Below the pieces are notes generated by a model that saw only the letters and a program-made list of their open reading frames with translations, ran no database searches and was not told the origin of the DNA. From Methanomassiliicoccaceae archaeon UBA537 (lineage in GTDB: Archaea > Thermoplasmatota > Thermoplasmata > Methanomassiliicoccales > Methanomethylophilaceae), in assembly GCA_002504495.1 (NCBI GenBank), contig DATC01000131.1, positions 1 to 6,175 of the forward strand: a stretch of 6,175 nucleotides of DNA, given 5' to 3'. Shown here in pieces: positions 1 through 5,086 of this stretch (position 1 is its first letter; every line of letters begins with the position of its first letter). The translations under genes and the position numbers were made by a program.

Positions 1-1
1 C

Positions 2-280
2 TCGCCTTCGGCGACGAAGGTCATCGAGGGCGGATACGCCGACAACTGCCTGATAGACGGGAACTCTGATCCGCAGATCTTCGCAAGAGGAACCCCGGAC
101 ACCATCGATGCAGCCGCCAAGGGCCTCTGCCAGGAGGTCAAGACCGCACTGTGCAAGCGCGGACTCAACTCCCGCTGGTGCATAGGCAGCGGATGCGAGG
201 TGCCTCCCGAGGTCCAGACCCCCATCGAGAACGTCGACGCCTACGTCGCCGCCGTACGCAAGTACGGGATAATGGGCTGA
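2..280 (+). CDS. Methylcobamide:CoM methyltransferase-like protein (UroD superfamily), C-terminal part
   Basis: This is the last 92 residues of a protein that starts outside the window; the frame is open from base 2 to the TGA at 278-280. The segment fits the C-terminus of the uroporphyrinogen decarboxylase/MtaA-MtbA-CmuA superfamily: a GN-x-DP element (residues 20-24 of the fragment), a GTPD-x-I stretch like the 'GTPE-x-V' of MtaA-type proteins, then CIGSGCEVPP (60-69) and a TPIENVDAYVAAVRKYG tail. In MtaA and MtbA a cysteine in this last region, with an upstream His-x-Cys, binds the zinc that activates coenzyme M. C60 or C65 could fill that role, but the His-x-Cys half is not in view. The family moves a methyl group from a corrinoid protein to a thiol in methylotrophic methanogenesis, in the cytoplasm. 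A corrinoid-dependent demethylase or another UroD-like methyltransferase is equally possible, so no gene symbol is given. The superfamily is fairly sure; the exact role is not. Confidence 0.75.
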   Translation, partial: SPSATKVIEGGYADNCLIDGNSDPQIFARGTPDTIDAAAKGLCQEVKTALCKRGLNSRWCIGSGCEVPPEVQTPIENVDAYVAAVRKYGIMG

Positions 281-287
281 AACCAAA

Positions 288-307
288 GCCCTGCCAAAAG
301 GCGGGGC
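288..307 (+). terminator. Hairpin downstream of the methyltransferase-like gene
   Basis: An 8-bp stem (288-295 with 300-307, one G-T wobble) closes an AAAA loop, starting 7 bases after the stop of the methyltransferase-like gene. No long T tract follows, only CCTTT, so it may be a weak terminator, an mRNA-end stabiliser or a processing site. The structure is read directly; the role is inferred. Confidence 0.4.
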
Positions 308-318
308 ACCCTTTACCG

Positions 319-324
319 GTGATG
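319..324 (+). promoter_or_regulatory. Shine-Dalgarno site for the zinc-ribbon gene
   Basis: GGTGAT is an exact match to the complement of the archaeal 16S rRNA 3' end (ATCACCTCC). It lies 5 bases before the ATG at 330 and supports that start for the small zinc-ribbon gene. Confidence 0.7.
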
Positions 325-329
325 ATGCG

Positions 330-650
330 ATGACCACGACCTACTTCGACGCGATGAAGGACAAGGGATTCTCCTATAACACCACGGCTTCGGTCAGGAA
401 GAGCTTCACATGCCCCAGATGCGGATTCGTCTTCTCCCTCGTATACGCCAGATCGATCGCCTGCCAAGGCTGCTCCGAGGCCGCCCTCGGATGCCCCAAG
501 GTCAGATGCGCGAAATGCGATTGCGAGTTCCCTGTCCAATCCTCGACCGACATACACGGAAAGGTGGACGAGAGGATCCTGTCGAACCATATGGGGTCGA
601 TCATCACGGACCGCAATATAGGTCGCGGCATCGTCTCCACCAAGCGCTGA
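330..650 (+). CDS. Small eight-cysteine zinc-ribbon protein of unknown function
   Basis: This 106-residue protein has no signal peptide or membrane segment, so it is probably cytoplasmic. Eight cysteines fall between residues 28 and 65: CPRC (28-31), CQGC (45-48), C55, CAKC (60-63) and C65. The spacing C-x2-C-x13-C-x2-C-x6-C-x4-C-x2-C is enough for two zinc sites or an interleaved one. From memory, it recalls small archaeal and bacterial zinc-ribbon proteins ending in a CP-x-CG-x-EFP motif, some of them next to iron-transport (Feo) genes. Here the matching end is CAKCDCEFP (60-68). The last 38 residues are polar and not recognised. The start is set by a perfect ribosome binding site. The gene lies between a methyltransferase-like gene and a hydantoinase-like gene on the same strand, so a part in metal or corrinoid handling, or in regulation, is conceivable but unproven. 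The cysteine pattern makes it a convincing gene; its function is unknown. Confidence 0.85.
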   Translation: MTTTYFDAMKDKGFSYNTTASVRKSFTCPRCGFVFSLVYARSIACQGCSEAALGCPKVRCAKCDCEFPVQSSTDIHGKVDERILSNHMGSIITDRNIGRGIVSTKR

Positions 651-659
651 GATGCGCTT
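642..659 (+). terminator. Inverted repeat around the zinc-ribbon stop codon, followed by a pyrimidine tract
   Basis: AAGCGC (642-647) and GCGCTT (654-659) form a perfect 6-bp stem with a TGAGAT loop that holds the stop codon. A T/C-rich run, TTTCTATTCCTTC, follows at 669-681. Archaeal termination mainly needs U-rich tracts, so transcription could end here, but the tract is interrupted and this is a tentative call. Confidence 0.3.
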
Positions 660-661
660 CG

Positions 662-719
662 AAACGCCTTTCTATTCCTTCAAACGCCGCTCTTCGTGAA
701 ACGATTTCCTCCTAAACGC
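662..719 (+). repeat. Four spaced AAACG repeats in the intergenic region
   Basis: AAACGC occurs at 662-667, 682-687 and 714-719, and AAACGA at 699-704. The steps are 20, 17 and 15 bases, with pyrimidine-rich spacers between copies. The repeats lie between the zinc-ribbon stop and the start of the hydantoinase-like gene, the place expected for a promoter or operator. No clear archaeal TATA box or BRE is visible. The copies are exact, but the motif is short, so chance cannot be excluded. Confidence 0.3.
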
Positions 720-724
720 ATTAT

Positions 725-744
725 CGGACGGGATCCCCCGTCCG
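725..744 (+). promoter_or_regulatory. Perfect 8-bp hairpin just before the hydantoinase-like gene
   Basis: CGGACGGG (725-732) pairs perfectly with CCCGTCCG (737-744) around an ATCC loop. It ends 6 bases before the GGCGAT ribosome binding site of the next gene. It could act in the leader RNA on translation, as an operator palindrome, or as a terminator stem. No T tract follows, which argues against a terminator. Confidence 0.4.
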
Positions 745-750
745 CACCCA

Positions 751-756
751 GGCGAT
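751..756 (+). promoter_or_regulatory. Ribosome binding site that favours the ATG at 764
   Basis: AGGCGAT (750-756) has one mismatch to the archaeal consensus AGGTGAT. It overlaps the first possible ATG (755), which it therefore cannot serve. It lies 7 bases before the second, in-frame ATG at 764, a normal distance, which points to 764 as the real start. Confidence 0.5.
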
Positions 757-763
757 GATTCAA

Positions 764-2731
764 ATGAGGATCGGACTAGGATTGGACACCGGCGGAACAT
801 TCACCGATGCCGTTCTGATGGATCTCGAGACCGGGAAGCTTCTCTCGAAATCCAAATCCCCTACGACCCATGAGGACCTCTGCATCGGCATCCGCAAGAC
901 GATAGAGCTCCTCCCGTCGGAGCTCCTCTCATCATCCGGAGTCGTATCTCTCTCGTCGACTCTGGCGACCAACTCCATAGTGGAAGGGAAAGGAGCGCGC
1001 GTAGCGCTCATATGCATAGGAGAAGACTACGACGGCTCGTATCCGGCCGAGCATTCAGTCCGCATCGAAGGATCCCACGACCTCGACGGCGACGAGACGG
1101 TCCAACTGGACGAGGATGCAGCGATGCGGTTCCTCGAATCGATCCGCGGAAAGGTCGACGGTGTGGCGATCACCGGATTCCTGTCCGTCCGCAATCCGGA
1201 GCATGAGGTCCGCATCAGGGACCTCGTCCGTTCGACCCTCGGCATACCGACCGTATGCAGCCATGAGCTCTCGTCAGGTCTCGGATTCAGCGAAAGAGCC
1301 GCCACATGCGTGATGAACGCACGCCTTCTGCCTGTAATAGACGATCTCATCCTCTCTGTCAAAGCGGTACTGATGGAGAACAGCGTGAACGCTCCATTGA
1401 TGGTCGTCCGCGGAGACGGGACGATGATGGGCGAGAAGGAAGCCCGCATCAAACCGATCCAGACCGTGATGTCCGGCCCCGCCGCCAGCCTGATCGGCGC
1501 ATTGCGCCTTACCGGCCGCCGCGACGCCATCGTCATGGACATGGGCGGGACCACGACCGATATCGGAATCATCAGAGACGGCAGACCGAGATTGGATGAG
1601 GAAGGTGCCATCGTGTCCGGAATCCGTACGAAGGTATCCGCTGCGAAGATGTCCACGACAGGCATAGGCGGCGACAGCCGCATAACGGTCGAGGGCGGCG
1701 AAGTCCTGCTCTCTCCGTTGAGAGTCGTTCCCTTATGCCGCGCCGCCGAGATGTGGCAATCCGTCAGGAACGGATTGGACCGTCTTTCCGCAGTCGATGC
1801 GGATCGCGACATCCGGCTGGACTGCGAATTCTTCCGGACGCTGAAGATCCCGTCCGATCATTCAGGGCTGACCGAGACCGACTTGAAGCTACTGAATATC
1901 CTCTCTGGAGAACCGGTCCCGCTTCGCGAAGCGGGTGAAGCCATAGGCGTGCACCCGTTGATGCTCGATATCGGGAGATTGGAATCCAGAGGCCTCATCC
2001 AAAGGATCGGGTTCACTCCTACGGATGTGCTCCATGCATCCGGCGCCCTGGCTACCCATGATCCCATGCCTTCGGCAATCGCGGCCGCATTCCTCGCTTC
2101 GAAGATGCATCTGGAAGCGGATCGCTTCCTGGAATCCTGCATGGATGCGATAAGGCTCAAGCTCTGCAGAGCCCTGATCACCGAGGTCATGTCGGATGAA
2201 GCCGGATACGTGAAACTCGGTCCGGGAGGGGAGGCTCTTCTGAGAAAGGCCGTATCGGGTTCCATCGATGGCGGATACGGATGCAGGATCTCCATCGATA
2301 TCCCGATCATAGGCATCGGAGCCCCGGCCTGCGCATATGTTCCCCTGGTCGCGGGAACATTCGATGCGGAGGCGGTGATAGATTCCGATTCGGACGTAGG
2401 CAATGCCATAGGAGCGATCTCCTCATCGGTATCGGAAACGGTATCTGTCCTGATACGTCCGATCGGCTCGGGAACGGACATCTCGTTCAGAGAGTTCTCC
2501 GGAAACGGCACCTTCGATTTCGATGACCTGGACGAAGCGATCGCCCATGCAAGGATGCTCGCCGAGACGAAGGCCGTGGAAGCGGTCGAATCGGGAGGAG
2601 CGACGGACATCGTCGTCTCATGTGAAAGGAAGGACAAGGAGTTCCGCTACGGTGGCACGATGGACAAGGGCATGCTGGGAGTCGAACTCACGGTGACCGC
2701 GGCCGGCCGGCCGGACCCTTTCGGTCCATGA
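764..2731 (+). CDS. Hydantoinase/oxoprolinase-like ASKHA-fold ATPase, atypical subfamily
   Basis: The protein has 655 residues from the ATG at 764; an ATG at 755 would add three. It follows the HyuA plan: phosphate loop DTGGTFTD (8-15), an ATN-x-IVEGKGARVAL block (about 67-82), MSGPAAS (236-242), a second ATP-binding loop DMGGTTTDIG (259-268) and TTGIGGDSRI (298-307). A TPTDVLHASG block (418-427) and IGAPACAYVP (518-527) match archaeal relatives. Classical members hydrolyse ATP to open hydantoins or 5-oxoproline. This one has SSTLATN where they carry HGTT-x-ATN, and lacks the PGPACYG-type segment. About 45 residues (371-415) read like a small winged-helix unit instead. No HyuB partner is in the window. 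Its ten cysteines are scattered, so it lacks the Fe-S domain of RamA/RACE corrinoid activators. It sits downstream of a methyltransferase-like gene, so a role in that pathway is possible but inferred. The fold is sure; the substrate is unknown. Confidence 0.88.
   Translation: MRIGLGLDTGGTFTDAVLMDLETGKLLSKSKSPTTHEDLCIGIRKTIELLPSELLSSSGVVSLSSTLATNSIVEGKGARVALICIGEDYDGSYPAEHSVRIEGSHDLDGDETVQLDEDAAMRFLESIRGKVDGVAITGFLSVRNPEHEVRIRDLVRSTLGIPTVCSHELSSGLGFSERAATCVMNARLLPVIDDLILSVKAVLMENSVNAPLMVVRGDGTMMGEKEARIKPIQTVMSGPAASLIGALRLTGRRDAIVMDMGGTTTDIGIIRDGRPRLDEEGAIVSGIRTKVSAAKMSTTGIGGDSRITVEGGEVLLSPLRVVPLCRAAEMWQSVRNGLDRLSAVDADRDIRLDCEFFRTLKIPSDHSGLTETDLKLLNILSGEPVPLREAGEAIGVHPLMLDIGRLESRGLIQRIGFTPTDVLHASGALATHDPMPSAIAAAFLASKMHLEADRFLESCMDAIRLKLCRALITEVMSDEAGYVKLGPGGEALLRKAVSGSIDGGYGCRISIDIPIIGIGAPACAYVPLVAGTFDAEAVIDSDSDVGNAIGAISSSVSETVSVLIRPIGSGTDISFREFSGNGTFDFDDLDEAIAHARMLAETKAVEAVESGGATDIVVSCERKDKEFRYGGTMDKGMLGVELTVTAAGRPDPFGP
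1918..1935. repeat. 18-base perfect palindrome inside the hydantoinase-like gene
   Basis: CCCGCTTCGCGAAGCGGG reads the same on both strands with no mismatch. It encodes part of the Val-Pro-Leu-Arg-Glu-Ala-Gly segment in the winged-helix-like insert. In a GC-rich coding region it may be chance, or an operator or RNA hairpin. Confidence 0.35.
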
Positions 2732-3284
2732 ACGGACGGAAGCGGCCGCGATGTGCCGTTCCGTCCGCAGATGATGGTTTTCGGAATCGCAGCCTGAGAT
2801 TCGGATCGCGCAGATCCATCAGAGCGACATCCCGACGGTCGATGAAGAATCCGATCTTCTTGTGAAGGAGTATGGAGGGGGCGTTGTCCGGCTGGATCGT
2901 GCTGTGGGCGACGGTCGCGCCCATCTCGATACCCTTCCTGATGCATTCCCTAAGGAGACGGTATCCGATCTCGTTCCTGCGGAAGAAGCGGTGCACGCCC
3001 ATGTTCTCGATCCACAGGAGATTGCTCTCGTCGCAGACATGATGGAGCATCTGGGCGAAGATGAACCCGACTATCTCCCCATCCTCCTCCGCGACGAAGC
3101 TCAGGCCGCTGTCCAGGTAGCATTTGAAGTGGTTGGGGGAGCTGGCCCCCAGATTGTCCTTCCAATCCTGGGGGAGATCCTCCCATTTGTTCTCCAGGGT
3201 CTCGGCGAAGTATTCGCGGATGCAGGAGAGCTCCAGCTCGCGGACCTTCTCTATGTCCTTGATGCGGACGTTGCGGAACTCCAT
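2688..3284 (-). CDS. GNAT-family N-acetyltransferase
   Basis: This 198-residue protein has the GNAT order of elements: an N-terminal strand and helix (MEFRNVRIKDIEKVRELE), the central strand pair SFVAEEDGEIVGFIFAQ (62-78), the acetyl-CoA strand and loop WIENMGVHRFFRRNEIGYRLL (91-111), and the QPDNAPSILLHKKIGF helix-strand motif (131-146). Members move an acetyl group from acetyl-CoA to an amine or a protein N-terminus; the acceptor here cannot be read. The CoA loop is RRNEIG (102-107), with Glu in place of the first Gly of the usual R-x-x-G-x-G/A. The domain seems to end near residue 168. The last 30 or so residues are rich in Arg, Pro and Gly and run 44 bases into the convergent hydantoinase-like gene, so the tail may be read-on rather than functional. 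The start lies 1 base past the argS stop, with a GAGGAG ribosome binding site, which implies co-transcription and perhaps translational coupling with argS. Confidence 0.9.
   Translation of the reverse strand: MEFRNVRIKDIEKVRELELSCIREYFAETLENKWEDLPQDWKDNLGASSPNHFKCYLDSGLSFVAEEDGEIVGFIFAQMLHHVCDESNLLWIENMGVHRFFRRNEIGYRLLRECIRKGIEMGATVAHSTIQPDNAPSILLHKKIGFFIDRRDVALMDLRDPNLRLRFRKPSSADGTAHRGRFRPFMDRKGPAGRPRSP
2713..2727. repeat. Short inverted repeat at the end of the hydantoinase-like gene
   Basis: GGACC (2713-2717) and GGTCC (2723-2727) form a 5-bp stem with a CTTTC loop. It directly follows a GGCC-repeat run at 2701-2714 and lies just before the hydantoinase-like stop, inside both convergent reading frames. 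It may help to end transcription on one strand or both. Confidence 0.3.
2733..2767. terminator. Inverted repeat between convergent genes, possible bidirectional terminator
   Basis: CGGACGGAA (2733-2741) pairs perfectly over 9 bp with TTCCGTCCG (2759-2767) around a 17-base loop that includes GCGGCCGC. It begins 2 bases after the hydantoinase-like stop and lies within the GNAT tail. It shares the CGGACGG arm with the hairpin at 725-744. Position suits a 3'-end structure for the plus-strand transcript, but there is no T tract. Confidence 0.4.
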
Positions 3285-3285
3285 C

Positions 3286-5073
3286 TCACATCTCCTCTGG
3301 AGCGCCCATTCCGAGGCAGTCGAGGACGTCCGCCATGACGGTCTTGGCGCACTCGACCAGCGTCAGTCTGGCGTTTCTGCGAAGGGCATCTCCCTCGTCG
3401 AGAACGGATACCGCGGCGTAGAACTGGTTGAATGCAACCGCCACATCGTGCCCGAAGGCGGGAAGCATATGGACCTTCCCTCCGTCGCCGGCCTGCCTCA
3501 GCACCTCGTTGTAGCGTGCGAGGGTCTTGACCAGGTTGATCTCGGTGGGCTCCGTGAGCTTCGAAGGATCGGTGCAGTGATCGAACGCCCCTGCCTTCTT
3601 TAGCATGCTGCACGCCCTGGCGTGGACGTACTGGAGATACGGACCGGAGTTCCCATCGAAATTGAGGGCCTCGCTCCATTTGAAGACGAACTGCTTCTCC
3701 GGCTGGACACGGACGATGTTGTACCTGATGGCACCGGTTCCGACGATGCGTGCGATCTCCCTCATGCGCTCCTCGGACATGGCGGAGCCGCGCTCCTTCC
3801 TGACCTCCTCCCTGGATTTGATCTCCTGATACGCATGCTCGACGGCCTCGTCGATCAGGTCGTCGAGATAGACTACCACTCCCTTGCGGGTGGACATCTT
3901 TCCCTCCGGAAGGGAGACGAACGCATAGAACAGAGGTTCGGGCTGCTTCTCGCAGCCGAGGATCCTGAGAGCGGCGCAAAGTTGCTGGGAGCCGAGCTTC
4001 TGATCCTCTCCGAGGACGTCTATGACGCGATCGGATCTCGAGAACTTGTCCAGGTGGTAGGCGAGGTCGCGGGTGGTGTACAGGGTCGTCCCGTCGGACC
4101 TGGTGTAGGTGAACTTGGTGTTCTTCCCCTTGATCCCGAAGTCCTTGAGATCGACGTAGCGCGCCCCGTCGTCGGTGACGCCCGCGTACTTCGATTCCGA
4201 CAGGTCCTCCACGACCTTGCGAGCCGCACCGTTCTGGATGAACTTGGACTCCCAGGTGTATGTGTCCAGCTCCACGTTGATCGCACGGAGGGTCTGCTTC
4301 AGCCCGTCGAGCATGGCCTCGGCGGTCCTGCGGACGGAATCGATGACCTCCCTGTCCCCAGCCTCGAACCTGCGAAGGTCCTCGGCGATCTGCGCCTGCA
4401 CCGAAGGATCCGTCTCCATCAGCCTGTTGGCCACGCGGTACTTGGCGACGAGACGGTGATCGGTCTTGTCGTCCCTCTCCTTCTCGTTCTCGTTGGCGGC
4501 GGCGTGGGCCTGGCGCTCCTTCTCGGCATCCTCGTCGGAGACGTGGTTGACGCCCCATGTGAGTATGACGACCTGTTTCCCGACGTCGTTCACATAGTAC
4601 TCCGTCGAGACGTCGTGGCCGCATCTCGCCAGGCATCTGGCCAGCGTGTCCCCGATGATGGGGTTCCTGGCCCTGCCCACATGGATCGGACCCGTGGGGT
4701 TCGTAGAGGTGTGCTCCACATTGACCCTCAGGCCGTCGGAGGGGGACCTGCCGTAGCCGGACCCCTGTTCCAGGACGTCCGAGAGGACGCCTTCGACCAT
4801 GGCCGTGTGGTCCACGCAGAAGTTGAGATATCCGTTCACCGCACGGACGGAGGCGATCAATCCGGACGGGGATATCCTGGATGCGAGATCCTCCGCGATG
4901 GCCGCAGGGGCCTTCCTGAGTGCCTTGGACATGGTGAAGCACGGAACCGCGAGATCCGCATCCTCGGTGGCCGCAGGCTCGATCGAGAACTGCAGATCGG
5001 ATGCGCCCATCGAATCGAGGGCGGCCGACACCGCGCACCTCACCTGCTCTTCGAATTCCATTGCGAGAGTCAT
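3286..5073 (-). CDS. argS: Arginyl-tRNA synthetase (ArgRS)
   Basis: This 595-residue class I synthetase charges tRNA-Arg with arginine using ATP in the cytoplasm, and is essential. In order it shows an N-terminal tRNA-recognition domain (about 1-88), STNPTGPIHVGR (123-134) holding the HIGH signature as HVGR, YYVNDVGKQ (159-167), TTRDLAYHLDKF (333-344), the KMSK signature as KMSTRKG (392-398), and a DALR anticodon-binding domain starting near SGPYLQYVHAR (476-486) and ending LGMGAPEEM. Length is normal and all signatures are intact. A strongly charged stretch rich in Glu, Lys and Asp at about 179-207 looks like a surface insert. The ATG at 5073 is preferred: GGATGAT (5080-5086) lies 6 bases upstream. 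The frame is open further, to an ATG at 5193, but those 40 residues would overlap the aRF1 end and are Ser/Arg-rich and unlike the family. It lies 7 bases after the aRF1 stop and 1 base before the GNAT start. Confidence 0.97.
   Translation of the reverse strand: MTLAMEFEEQVRCAVSAALDSMGASDLQFSIEPAATEDADLAVPCFTMSKALRKAPAAIAEDLASRISPSGLIASVRAVNGYLNFCVDHTAMVEGVLSDVLEQGSGYGRSPSDGLRVNVEHTSTNPTGPIHVGRARNPIIGDTLARCLARCGHDVSTEYYVNDVGKQVVILTWGVNHVSDEDAEKERQAHAAANENEKERDDKTDHRLVAKYRVANRLMETDPSVQAQIAEDLRRFEAGDREVIDSVRRTAEAMLDGLKQTLRAINVELDTYTWESKFIQNGAARKVVEDLSESKYAGVTDDGARYVDLKDFGIKGKNTKFTYTRSDGTTLYTTRDLAYHLDKFSRSDRVIDVLGEDQKLGSQQLCAALRILGCEKQPEPLFYAFVSLPEGKMSTRKGVVVYLDDLIDEAVEHAYQEIKSREEVRKERGSAMSEERMREIARIVGTGAIRYNIVRVQPEKQFVFKWSEALNFDGNSGPYLQYVHARACSMLKKAGAFDHCTDPSKLTEPTEINLVKTLARYNEVLRQAGDGGKVHMLPAFGHDVAVAFNQFYAAVSVLDEGDALRRNARLTLVECAKTVMADVLDCLGMGAPEEM
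3292..3297 (-). promoter_or_regulatory. Ribosome binding site for the GNAT gene inside the end of argS
   Basis: On the minus strand GAGGAG, 7 bases before the GNAT ATG, also encodes the last two Glu residues of ArgRS. The argS TGA falls between this site and the GNAT start, an arrangement that suits re-initiation by ribosomes finishing argS. Confidence 0.6.
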
Positions 5074-5079
5074 TGAATC

Positions 5080-5086
5080 ATCATCC
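5080..5086 (-). promoter_or_regulatory. Ribosome binding site for argS overlapping the aRF1 stop
   Basis: GGATGAT on the minus strand lies 6 bases before the ATG at 5073 and contains the aRF1 stop codon TGA. It decides the argS start in favour of 5073 and suggests coupled translation of the two genes. Confidence 0.55.

Noticed and set aside
165..590. A 141-codon minus-strand frame across the methyltransferase end and the zinc-ribbon gene
   Set aside because: Arg-rich product with no motif, lying opposite two supported plus-strand genes.
1858..2637. A 259-codon antisense frame within the hydantoinase-like gene
   Set aside because: Ser/Pro/Ala-rich product without motifs; the plus strand carries conserved hydantoinase motifs on both sides and through it.
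764..2731. RamA/RACE-type corrinoid activator as the name for the hydantoinase-like protein
   Set aside because: Its cysteines are scattered and no ferredoxin-like Fe-S motif is present; the motifs match the HyuA family instead.
2862..3338. A 158-codon plus-strand frame opposite the GNAT gene
   Set aside because: It is the antisense of a well-supported GNAT domain and matches no family I recognise.
3251..5038. A 595-codon minus-strand frame overlapping argS in another frame
   Set aside because: The product is Arg/Gly-rich without domains, and the ArgRS frame is certain here.
3622..5076. A 484-codon open frame on the plus strand opposite argS
   Set aside because: It is antisense to a clear ArgRS with all signatures. 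Its Val/Leu/Gly/Asp-rich product has no recognisable motif and arises from strong GC bias at codon third positions.
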